Source: Trichoderma breve (Eukaryota > Ascomycota > Sordariomycetes > Hypocreales > Hypocreaceae). From it: 64,000 nt of DNA. Shown in pieces: positions 25,601 through 40,822 of this stretch (within the stretch, counting starts at the first letter, position 1; each line of letters begins with the position of its first letter). The stretch covers positions 2,542,001 to 2,606,000 of the forward strand of contig NW_026611593.1 in the NCBI RefSeq assembly GCF_028502605.1. Direction: 5' to 3'. A program made the translations under genes and the position numbers. The notes beneath the pieces were generated by a model. The model did not search any database. It saw nothing but the letters and a program-made list of their open reading frames with translations, and was not told the DNA's origin.

Positions 25601-27389
25601 ATGGATGTCTCTCAAGCTGTCTCCGGATACCTCTCCAAGATGATGCTATCATCGGGCGATCCTTCATCTTCAAAGATGAAGGTTCTGTTGCTAGATAGGG
25701 AGACTATTTCCATCGTCTCAACGGCCATCACACAGTCCTCGCTGCTTGATTATGAAATCTATCTCATTGACCGCCTGGACAATGCTAGCCGCGAGAAGAT
25801 GCGCCATCTCCGGTGTATATGCCTAGTTCGCCCCTCGTCAGAGACAATACAGCTGCTTATAGATGAGCTTCGGGATCCGAAATACGGAGAGTATTACTTA
25901 TTCTTCACGAATGTAGCCAAAAAGTCTGCCTTGGAGCGGCTTGCCGAGGCGGATGACCACGAAGTCGTCAAGCTTGTGCAGGAGCATTTCGCCGATTATA
26001 TCGTCATCAACCCGGATCTATTTAGTCTCAACATGTCTCTTCCACAGCAGCGGATATGGGCTGGTGGACCTGACAAATGGCACCCCGATGCTCTCCAGCG
26101 GTGCTCTGAAGGTCTTTTGGCTGTACTTCTCTCTCTGAAGAAGAAGCCGTTAATCAGATATGAGAAGAGCAGTCCTCTTGCTACAAAACTGGCCTCCGAA
26201 GTACGCTACATAATGACAAAAGAGGAGCAGCTATTCGATTTCCGGAAAGTCGATACACCTCCCATACTTCTCATACTGGACCGCAGGGAGGATCCGGTGA
26301 CACCTCTTCTCACCCAGTGGACGTACCAAGCCATGGTTCACCATCTTCTCGGCATCAAGAACGGCCGTGTTGACCTTAGTGAGGTTCCTGATATCCGGCC
26401 CGAGCTCAAGGAAATTGTCCTATCTCAAGACCAGGATCCATTCTTCAAGAAGAATATGTATTTGAACTTTGGTGACTTGGGTGGAACGATCAAGGAATAT
26501 GTCGAGCAGTACCAGTCCAAGACGAAAAACAATGCCAATATCGAGTCAATATCTGATATGAAACGGTTCATCGAAGAGTATCCGGAATTTCGGAAGCTCT
26601 CCGGAAATGTAAGCAAGCATGTTACGCTTGTGTCCGAGCTTAGCCGGAGAGTTGCTGCGGAAAGCTTATTGGAAGTCAGTGAGCTCGAACAGAGCCTGGC
26701 TTGCAATGACAACCATGCTTCCGATCTAAAGGTAAAGAGCACTTCTACAACTGTAATTGGTGATTAACAAGGAAGAATGATGAAGCTAATGATTAACCCA
26801 GGCCGTACAAAAAATAATCCAGTCCCCTAACATAACGACAGGAAGCAAGGTTGGAGTGGTAACTCTATATGCCTTGCGCTATCAGAGGCACCCATCAACT
26901 GCCCTTCCCATGCTCATGGACCTTCTTGTTGCGGCCGGCAATGTATCTACGAGACAAGCAGATCTCGTCAAGAAAGTTCTCAAGTATCATTCTTCATTAC
27001 ACACCTCGGACTCTCGCACCGGCATTTCAGACATATTCGACTCGGCAGGCATTTTCTCTGGCACAGCAAATCGATTCAAGGGTCTCAAGGGCGTGGAAAA
27101 CGTTTATACTCAGCATAGCTCGCTGCTGGAAGGCACCTTGCAGAATCTCATCAAGGGTCGACTAAAGGAGCAACAGTATCCGTTTGTGGAAGACGGCAGC
27201 TCTACTAGAGACAAGCCGCAGGACATTATCGTTTTCATGGTTGGAGGTGTGACGTACGAGGAGGCGAAAATGATTGCCGGAGTCAACGCTACGATGCCCG
27301 GCGTGCGTGTGGTTATTGGTGGCACATCAGTTCATAACGCGACAACATTTTTGGAGGAGGTTGAGGATGCCGTCTCCTCTTGGGCTTGA
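25601..27389 (+). CDS. VPS45: Vacuolar protein sorting protein 45 (Sec1/Munc18 family)
   Basis: Two exons (25,601-26,731; 26,802-27,389) with one 70-nt intron join in phase to 572 residues, the usual length. The N-terminus MDVSQAVSGYLSKM, followed by MKVLLLDRETISIVS, is typical of Vps45, and LLILDRREDPVTPLL plus WTYQAMVHHLLGI is the conserved Sec1-family core. Vps45 binds the Tlg2/syntaxin-16 type SNARE and controls fusion at the trans-Golgi network and endosome on the route to the vacuole. The C-terminal exon contains MVGGVTYEEAKMIAGVNA and VRVVIGGTSVHN, which close the SM fold. The start lies at the only ATG in frame before the conserved region. It is followed 317 nt later by MTO1 on the same strand. 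Confidence 0.95.
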
Positions 27390-27706
27390 ATAGAGACTTG
27401 GACAGGCGTTGATGACACGATTTGCAACGAAATGACAGCCATAGCTACTCTAATACTTGACGATATTCAGAATTCTCTTGACTTTAATTGTGAAACCTCT
27501 TGGATAAACCGTCTTAATTCTGGTGAGCCACCCAGACGCTGTAGTGGGAATACGTCATATGCATATAGCCGATATATGTATCTATCAAACCGCTTATCGA
27601 TAAAAATTATTGCGACACTCTAGAGATCAAATCTAGCAGACGAATTGTCGCATGAAGACATCTAGGAGGGAGCAAGCATACAGGTGCTGGGTCATATCGA
27701 GATGAG
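27390..27706. other. Short intergenic gap VPS45-MTO1
   Basis: A 317-nt AT-rich spacer that must hold the 3' UTR of VPS45 and the promoter of MTO1. No gene is seen. Confidence 0.6.
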
Positions 27707-29869
27707 ATGAGTGCCTTATTGCGTCCTCGGTCGTTTCACTGGCGCCCCAGTTTGAGACATCGTCGGTTTGCTACAGTAACCGATAGGCATAGGTGCGTTG
27801 CAAGACTTTTCGGAGACACTACAAAGAGAGAAAGCGTCAACTAACACGTACAACAGAGCCTTCGATGTCGTCGTCATAGGTGGTGGGCATGCCGGAGCCG
27901 AGGCATGCGCTGCTGCTGCGAGAGCCGGTGCGCGGACGGCCCTGGTCACACCCAAGCTGGACAATCTGGGAACATGTTCTTGCAATCCGAGTTTCGGAGG
28001 TATCGGCAAGGGAACAATCATTCGAGAGATTGATGCGCTGGATGGCTTGGCCGGGAGGATCATTGATAAGGCTGGTGTCCAATTCCATCTACTGAACCGT
28101 AGGAAAGGACCTGCTGTCTGGGTATGTTTGCTCTGGACTTGTCATGTTGGGCATCCGCGTTCCTCTGGCCACAATACTAACATGATGTTTTCTTTTGTTA
28201 GGGCCCGCGGGCACAAATTGATCGAGACCTTTACAAAAAGTATATGAGAAGCGAGCTCGAATCGTATCCGAATCTATCGCTTGTCCTCGAAAGCGTGTCG
28301 GACATTATTCTAGCAGAAAACGAAAGCTCCAGCGACGGTTCAAAGGGCACAATCGCCGGTGTCCGACTCGAGAATGGCGAAATCCTACAGACTAGAAGAG
28401 TAGTTATCACGACTGGAACTTTTCTGGGAGGCGAAATACACATTGGGCTTGAGGCTTATCCAGCTGGCCGTATTGGAGAAGCAGCAACAACGGGCTTGAG
28501 CAAATCATTACGGGAAGCAGGCTTCCAACTAGGACGATTGAAGACGGGCACCCCGCCGCGACTTGATAAATCAACTATAAATTTCGACATACTCCAAAGG
28601 CAGCTGGGTGACGACCCCCCTGGTCCTTTCAGCTACCTAAATAACCAGGTGGCCGTTCAGGATCAACTCACCTGCAGCATAACATTCACCAACGAGGCTA
28701 CGCACAAGATTGTCCGCGAAAACTTGGATAAATCAATACATATTCGCGAAACCGTTAAAGGCCCGAGGTATTGCCCCTCTCTGGAGTCAAAGGTTATCCG
28801 GTTTGCGGATAAAGAGCGACATATCGTCTGGCTTGAACCAGAAGGTTTCGACAACCCAATCATATACCCTAATGGACTTTCTATGACAATACCCGCAGAG
28901 GCACAAGAGCAGGTGCTGCGTTCAATACAAGGACTGGAGCAAGTCAAGATGCTGCAGCCTGGTTATGGTGTCGAGTATGACTATGTTGATCCTCGGGGAT
29001 TAAAGTCCACCCTTGAGACGAAGGCAATTGGCGGTCTTTATCTAGCAGGACAGATCAACGGCACCACAGGATATGAAGAGGCAGCGGGCCAGGGTGTTAT
29101 AGCTGGTATGAATGCTGGGCGAGCTGCCCTTGGACTGCCAGGCGCCTCATTGTCTAGGTCGGATGGCTATATTGGTATTATGATTGACGACTTAATCACC
29201 AAGGGTGTTACAGAGCCTTACCGCATGTTTACATCCAGAAGCGAATTTCGCATGGCTGCCAGAGCAGACAATGCGGACCTACGGTTGACGGAAAAGGGAC
29301 GAGAATGGGGCGTCGTCTCGGACCACAGATGGAGCGCTTTCTCGGATGAGAAGCAACAGATTCTAGATCTCACCAAATCTCTCGGTGCCGTTTCCTTGTC
29401 ACCTGACGAATGGATGAAGGCGGGATTTCAGTTGAAGAAGAGCTCTCAGCGCCGAACCGGCATTGACATGCTGAGGCTTTCCAATACCGCCGAGCGAATC
29501 CAACTGGATCAGCTCAGCGCCATTGTGCCTGAAGTCATGAACTACTCGCCGCGCATTCGAGACAGGGTTGTCATTGAAGCGGCTTACGCGCCTTACATTA
29601 AGATGCAGGCGGCGGAGCGTGGGCGGTTCGTCAATGATGAAAATATTCGCCTCCCGCTTGATTTGAATTATGATAGCATTCCTGGGTTGGCACTGTCGGA
29701 AAAGGAGGTTTTGAGGAGAACACGGCCTGAGACTTTGGCGCAGGCTCGTCGTGCGGAGGGCATAACTCCTTCTGGGTGCATTAGGCTGCTGGCTTATATT
29801 CGTCGCCAAGGGTCATCCGCAGCAGCACCTCTTGGTTTAGAGGAGAGTTCTTTGGATGCTCGCCTCTGA
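27707..29869 (+). CDS. MTO1: Mitochondrial tRNA uridine 5-carboxymethylaminomethyl modification enzyme (Mto1/GidA)
   Basis: Three exons (27,707-27,792; 27,857-28,121; 28,202-29,869) join in phase to 672 residues. Exon 1 supplies [20 protein letters not shown], an Arg-rich, acid-poor mitochondrial targeting sequence, and splices across a 64-nt intron (branch CTAAC, acceptor ACAG) into [15 protein letters not shown], the FAD-binding GxGxxG motif (residues 37-42). The second splice joins GPAVW to [15 protein letters not shown], another family signature. [15 protein letters not shown] and [11 protein letters not shown] are also diagnostic. The enzyme works with Mss1/MnmE to modify the wobble uridine of mitochondrial tRNAs and is needed for accurate mitochondrial translation. 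The ATG-less start in exon 2 is excluded because exon 1 closes phase perfectly. Confidence 0.95.
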
Positions 29870-35153
<5,284 letters not shown>

Positions 35154-35480
35154 ATAGCAAAAAAGCTTTCAATTCGAGAATATAAATAAAGGAGATCTTT
35201 TATTATTGACTTGTTCTTTGGGTAAAACAAATTGGAGATAAACACAATAATTCTCCATGCTTGAGTTTTCTTTCAATATACTATTATACAATTTGGATAT
35301 TTCATATACTGAAGTATAATAACTTGTAAGGTATTTTACAAACGGGAATTCCTCAAGTATTGTTACTTTGGTATTTTACAAACCAAACACTACATATAGA
35401 GTTTTAATATGTAAAAAAAAGAAAATCAATAGTCTTTTCTTATTTATAATATTAAAAAATATAAAAAAACTAGATAACTC
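35154..35480. other. AT-rich spacer between AROM and the tRNA gene
   Basis: Very AT-rich, with A runs and the AROM 3' UTR. No gene seen. The T-rich minus-strand sequence downstream of the tRNA 3' end can serve as RNA polymerase III terminator (A runs on the plus strand near 35,455-35,468). Confidence 0.5.
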
Positions 35481-35575
35481 TGGAGGCAGTGGGGCTCGAA
35501 CCCACGCATCTCTCGATAATGGTGTATAAATTAAAGAACTTAAAACCATCGCCATAACCACTCGGCCATACCTCC
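35481..35575 (-). tRNA. tRNA-Leu(UAA) with 14-nt intron
   Basis: The minus strand folds into a class II tRNA. The acceptor stem GGAGGTA pairs with TGCCTCC (one U-G pair), followed by discriminator A. The D arm is GCC-GAGTGGTTAT-GGC. The anticodon stem ATGGT/ACCAT encloses TT-TAA-G, giving anticodon UAA, which reads UUA and UUG leucine codons. A 14-nt intron follows position 37 (plus coordinates 35,525-35,538), where nuclear tRNA introns sit. The long variable arm and the T arm GTGGG-TTCGAGC-CCCAC complete the structure. Mature length without intron is 81 nt before CCA addition. It marks the border between the housekeeping block and the accessory part of the window. Confidence 0.94.
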
Positions 35576-36924
35576 TTAGGTTTGTCCGTGACAGCCCAAT
35601 TTCATTATATAAATCCATTGCGCGGCCAATGCACACTATAACCTTTTGAACGAGGCCTAATGACCTCAAATTGAGGAATTGATAAATGCAATTAGCTGCT
35701 TAAAATAGAAAACTAATATTAGTTCAACTTCTATCCATATACCTAAATGCTGCGGGGAGTAATACTCATGCAACACGAGCTACTTGGTGTGCACTAATGC
35801 TAGAGCGGCTACTTATTGTAAAATACGGGTATTAGTCTAGACCAAATACTAACAGAACTGCAATACCCATATCCTCACCAATAATTTAGACCCTCCCAAA
35901 AAGATAATAAAAGAAAAGAAAAGAAGCAAAGGGAGAGAAATGAAAAAGGAAGAGGGAACATATATATAAAGCGTAATATCTCCCCTTTGCACACTAGGTA
36001 GCAATAGACACTTAGCTATAGCTTGAGCTATTGAACGGTGGATTAACTTATAACTTATATTTAGTTGTCGAAGATCTTGTCTATACTTGATGCTGTTTGA
36101 ACAAGTTGGGAATCACATGTGGATCCACTTAATCCTCTTTGTGTTGCAAGCTGTGACTGCCCCGTTTGCCGTTTATTATGAGAAAACAATGTCTTTTTCT
36201 TTCTTCCTCCTGCCTTTTCCCTACCTTGGATAGCTTTCTTATAGTCTATAGATATAGATCACCTATTTCTTATCAGAACAATGCAAGTCGCAATAGTCTC
36301 TTCGACTTATATTCTCTCAATTCCTCTATTATATTGCCAGTATCCTGGGAGGACTTTCCGATGATTGCGTTTAAATTGAAAGATATGTCTAGCTTCCAAG
36401 CAACAACCTGGCTGCGTAAGTGGCCATAGAGGAGGGGGTTTGGTCAGTGCTACAGTGAATGGTCTTCTGCTGGTGATCCTGGCTGGCACTGGAGCTAGTA
36501 CTTAAAAGACAACAAACAAACAAACGGACATTACGAATCCACGGATCCACAAAGACCATTACAAGAGCTCTACATATTTGATGGTGCTCGATATTCTCTT
36601 TCTTTCTAGATTTACTTGTGCTCAACTTCCAAATGTTATGTCTATTTTCTGTCATTTGTGATGATCTTACCTGCCATGCATCCTCTCAATATTTCATCTG
36701 CGGCGAGTATCCTGGGACAAACTTCTAGAAACCCCTAAAAAAACATGCGTCATACATTCGAAAGATCATCGAGTCGGATCAAGGAAAGCTTATCAAGGAT
36801 ATTCTCCAACGTTTTTTTCAACGTGACTTGACTTTCAGGTCAGATAAGTACTGAACAGATGTTGAGATCCATGGGATACAAAACAAGATTGCTGGTGCTA
36901 TCCAGCAGCGAGGCGTTGTCAATC
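35576..36924. other. AT-rich region with no gene seen
   Basis: About 1.35 kb of AT-rich sequence between the tRNA gene and a degenerate gene. Frames are short and lack motifs. A and purine runs occur near 35,900-35,960. It may be decayed sequence. Confidence 0.5.
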
Positions 36925-38585
36925 ATGACCCATGTGGTTTTGCCTGCAAGGAAATGTTCCGTTTGTAGGGTATGTTCACATCGAAGGCTTGCAATATGGA
37001 CGTTGTGGCAATTGCATATACGAAGGACAAGCATGTAGTAATACTGATGGTAAGCTGTGTCTTCGTTTCCGATTTCTTCAGCAGTCTCAAGCTGGCCAAT
37101 TTGGTACTCCAGACGGCAGAGAAGAAATTTACATGTTGAATATGGTCTCTTCCAGGGCAACAAGAGGGTCTGTGTCTGGCGCAACTCATCATCCTGACCC
37201 AAGTCTTACGGTACCTGAGCAGCGCCTCTGGGCAAGTTGAAGCACAAACCAGCGAGGCAGACAATGCAGACTCTTATCCTGTTCTTGAAAATCTGGTGCT
37301 TCTACGGCCACCTCAAGAGCTCAAGGATCGGGCAGAGAAGTGGGAACCACATCTTGCAAAGCTGAACGCTCGGAATATGGAAGGTAATGTTGCACTCAGC
37401 CGCGCCATACTTCGAGGCGTAATATTCTGACTGTACGAGTATTTTAGACTTGCGAGACCGTCTGATCCGAGATCTATACAAGTCATTTCTGGACTTTCAA
37501 GCCCAGGAGTCGGGGATATTTCAGTCTCTGTTTCAAAAACCTCCGTCTCCTGAGCTCCCAGTAAAACCATCAGGCTCATTGGCATCTCCATTGGCTCATC
37601 GGTTGCATCAACCCTCTTTCACGACAGATTGTCGTGACAATGCAGAAACGGCAGATCCTTCTAATGGCAGTTTGGCCATGGTGATGGGAAATACATATAC
37701 ACAAAATACATTGGTGTTCGACCATGTACACCGACAAGACGCCCGACCAGAGGGCATTGAGAATTGTCTCGAAAAATTGCTTAGCAGCCACGAAGGCTAT
37801 ACGTCAAATATTGCCCAATCGATGGAAGCAAAAAGTGAGATTATATACGGAGAAAAGCTCCGAGAAAGAATGCTGCAGACTCAAAAGTTTGAGATCCTGC
37901 CTTTATGGGGAGATTTTGAAGGCGCAGTTCTCTTGCTAGCACTCGAGTCTAGTTATGGTAATGTAGACCCTCGATATCGCTTTCGTGGTGTCATGTCACG
38001 GCCGGCTACCCGCAGCATATGTTCTACCAATCTGGAGGCAACGTTACCGCATTGAGACAAGACAAAGTCATGAAGGCTGCCGCCCTAATGGTTTGTGGTG
38101 CTGTCACCTGGGTAGACAAGTATTTTTCGGATAAGCTTTCGATGAGTTGTGTTCCTTCTCATCTACATCTCAACGAGATTCGACTATTTGTGAATATTCT
38201 AGGAAAGGAAAGCCGACTACCGACAGTTATTCAGGCTGATGAAGATGAAGGCGAGGCCAGACAACTAGAGAAAATCGCGGAAACGGGTGCTTGGGATGTT
38301 TACTTTGACGCCCAGCCTCACAGTAGCAAGTTGATGATAGCAAGTTGATGGGCTTGATACCGCCGGCTTTGGAAGCTTTGGGCACATCGGACTCCTCGAA
38401 TGCCTGGGACGAGCTCACATATTTACCTGAGGCTGTCCCAGAGTGGATTAGGGGACAGACAGATGATTTGTTCACGGCGATGTCCTATCGAATCTTCAGA
38501 AATGATAAGCGCATTGGAGGAATTTATTGAATGGCCAATTCCCGAATCTATACTAGAAGATGGTAGCGACACCAGAAGAAAGTAG
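36925..38585 (+). pseudogene. Broken gene of a fungal protein of unknown function
   Basis: Several coding pieces line up but not in one frame. The 5' piece starts MTHVVLPARKCSVC, and another frame holds CGNCIYEGQACS, so a Cys-pair motif seems split. A good exon (about 37,210-37,383, ending AEKWEPHLAKLNARNME) splices through GTAATG...TTTTAG into DLRDRLIRDLYKSFLDFQ (from 37,448). The frame runs on to YRFRGVMSRP and then slips near 38,004, where one base is missing before GYPQHMFYQSGGNVTALRQ. A second slip is caused by a 14-bp tandem duplication at 38,325-38,350. Without it SSKLM would continue into GLIPPALEALG. The 3' end changes frame again near 38,515 (EEFIEWPIPES). I believe proteins with a YPQHMFY-SGGNVTALRQDK block recur in related fungi but know no function. 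The combination of lesions argues for a pseudogene. Confidence 0.6.
38325..38350 (+). repeat. 14-bp tandem duplication disrupting the pseudogene
   Basis: AGCAAGTTGATGAT is followed directly by AGCAAGTTGATG. Removing one copy rejoins the frames on either side, so the duplication is secondary and inactivating. Confidence 0.75.
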
Positions 38586-38619
38586 TGACACTAGAAGAAA
38601 GTAGCGATACTAGAAGAAT
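38563..38619 (+). repeat. Three 19-nt tandem repeats
   Basis: Three consecutive 19-nt units of the form GTAGCGACACCAGAAGAAA, each differing at two or three positions. They lie at the 3' end of the broken gene. Because 19 is not a multiple of three, extra copies shift the frame. Confidence 0.75.
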
Positions 38620-39568
38620 CTACTGATCGTAGCAGAGAGATTTAACAGATTATGATACGGTGCAGAAGACAGCTTCTCAACTGCAATGCTAGTGGTGCAC
38701 CCGTCGTGAAGATGACGAATTCCCTATCACCGGAAAATCACGGGGATGGACGATTGGCTCTCGTTTATACATACCATGACCGGAAAGCAAGGTGGCAAAA
38801 GACCTGCAAGGCAGCGCAAGGGCGATATTCACCCCAATAGAAATATTGCGGAGGACAATGGGGGAGGAGTCGCGAGCATGAGCGCCATGGTGGCTCGAGC
38901 CTCAAAACGCGCCCCAATTGCCCCAATGTTTAATGGCTCCATTGTCAGCACGTTTCACGAGAGATAAGACGATTGGGGGGGTTGACGGGGGAGAAATGTA
39001 GCAATTCTAGAAAAATCGATGAAAATTAGATGGACAATTCGAGACTGGAAAAAGATTTCGATACCACAAGAATATGTGGATTGTGGAAGAATATTAGACA
39101 TCAATAGTGGCAGAGAGCTTCGGCAGAGTAAAGCAAACTGCGGTGCCTGGAGCTACTTACGTCTCGATCAAAAGTGCCAAAACTAGTCTTATCTGTAAAC
39201 TCGTATCTTCGAAATCAGCTGTTCTTATTGTACTAAAGCTAGTCTATATTATTGTAAGCGATCACGAATACTCACCGGTTCAACTCACGGTCCTGATCCC
39301 CAAACGCTGATACCACCGTACAATCCCGCCGCAATTCCTCTCCATTTAAACAAAAGATAAACCCCAGCTTCTGCATTCTTAATAGCTCACTCAAAGCACG
39401 TGCTATGAAGCACATACTACAAAGCGCATGCTATTTTTAAATCCGTTCATCCTCGTTTCGTCTATAAATGTATGGCCTCTTCCTCCTCTCATCTCATCAT
39501 ACTCACTCACTCTCCTCCACCCTCAACAAGCACAACAAACAAACAAACAACAACATCAATCTTTCAAG
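38620..39568. other. Intergenic region before the small secreted protein gene
   Basis: No supported gene. It may include decayed 3' sequence of the broken gene (a 73-codon frame at 38,746-38,967 starting MDDWLSFIHTMTG). The last 150 nt are a CT- and CA-rich leader ending ACAACATCAATCTTTCAAG just before the next start codon, typical of a fungal secreted-protein 5' UTR. Confidence 0.5.
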
Positions 39569-39866
39569 ATGAGATTCTCTGCCCTCCTCGCTATCATTCC
39601 TTTGGCCTCTGCCCTTCCTCAGGTCCCGGCTGCCGTCGAGGCCCGAGCTATCGAACCCCGAACTGCATGCTCTGATACGCGAGACACTTGCGTGGTCAAG
39701 TGCAGACCTACCGGGCTTGGCTACATCTACTGCGTGAGCAGCTGCAACGCCGCCTACTTGTGGGTGAGTCACAAACCTTTCCCCGAATTCCATTAACCCA
39801 CTTGTATGTCTCTTTCAGTAAGACTAATGCTCTGAGCAGTGCAAGGCCGACAGCGACGACGAGTAA
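39569..39866 (+). CDS. Small cysteine-rich secreted protein
   Basis: Two exons (39,569-39,763; 39,840-39,866) joined across a 76-nt intron encode 73 residues. The N-terminus MRFSALLAIIPLASALP is a clear signal peptide, followed by a short stretch (about residues 17-32) that could be a propeptide ending in Arg-containing sites. The mature part has six cysteines in the pattern C-x6-C-x3-C-x9-C-x3-C-x6-C, giving two C-x3-C pairs. The last Cys is the first codon of exon 2, and the tail is acidic (KADSDDE). Size, signal and even Cys number fit a disulfide-stabilised extracellular peptide such as an effector or antimicrobial protein. I recognise no named family. The acceptor choice fixes the sixth Cys and closes the frame. 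Confidence 0.7.
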
Positions 39867-40822
39867 GCGTGATGCTTCAGAGGAGAGCTGATAATGGAAC
39901 TGTCATGCCAACGTCCATTTCTCGTCTCAACAACACCCTTCTGTAACAATTATGGAGTTGTCTACAGGTTGTTCAAAGTGGTAGAGTCACATCTCCCAGG
40001 GCAGTGGAGTATATATCTTTGTTCTACTTGGGATCTTATAGAGTAAAGCAAATAGATATACAAAAAGAGTTGCATCGTTGCTTCATTTTCCCAAAATGCT
40101 TCTTTCATGCCGAAAATTCCTTTGTTGGTCTATTTGTTGCTCTCTTGGTGGACCAGGTCTAATGGTACAGCACATGTATCTACCTAGGTTAGGTACTTAC
40201 AGGTAACCTCTGCATCTTTAAGTTCATGGGGCTATCAAAAATGAGATTCGTTGTCTTTTCCCGATATATTTGCGTGAGGTTTCGAATAATGCATGAGAGT
40301 GATGTTTTTGTAACTTGTTAATCAGTAGAGGCAAGAGCTGCATGTGTCACAAAACAGGACATGCCGTTTCGTGAAGCGCGATGTCCCAGGTTTTATTCTG
40401 CGATAGAGAGTCTGTAACGAGATTGTATATTGACGCCTTTTAATCACAGTACAGCAACGGCATGCGTAGCGGTATGGATACCCCTGCGACGCCGCAAATA
40501 GAGGCGTATCGTGCAACGCCGAGTGCTGTACTGGCAAAACTACTCCGTAGCTCTGTTACAAAGCCTTCATACATATACAGCTTGCATCAAGACTATTTCT
40601 TGATTGTGTTTTATTTTGAGAGCCTTGCTATCCCCGAACAGGCGCCAATCCTTAGAAACGTAGCTTGGCTGTTTTAGCGTATCCCTGCCTTAGAATATAT
40701 TCCGATACCCAAGCGACCAGGAAAGCTCATAGCCAGAGGCTCAGTGTATGGCGTGGTAGCAGTAGGTGCTATCTATATATCAAACCTGAAGTACATTCTC
40801 CCTACTTATGAACATAACCTTC
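39867..40822. other. Convergent intergenic region
   Basis: Between the 3' ends of the small secreted protein gene and GMP synthase. AT-rich; no supported gene. Confidence 0.55.

Noticed and set aside
36932..37240. 102-codon frame containing CGNCIYEGQACS.
   Set aside because: Taken alone it looks like a gene, but the downstream half does not continue the family; I treat it as part of the broken gene at 36,925-38,585.
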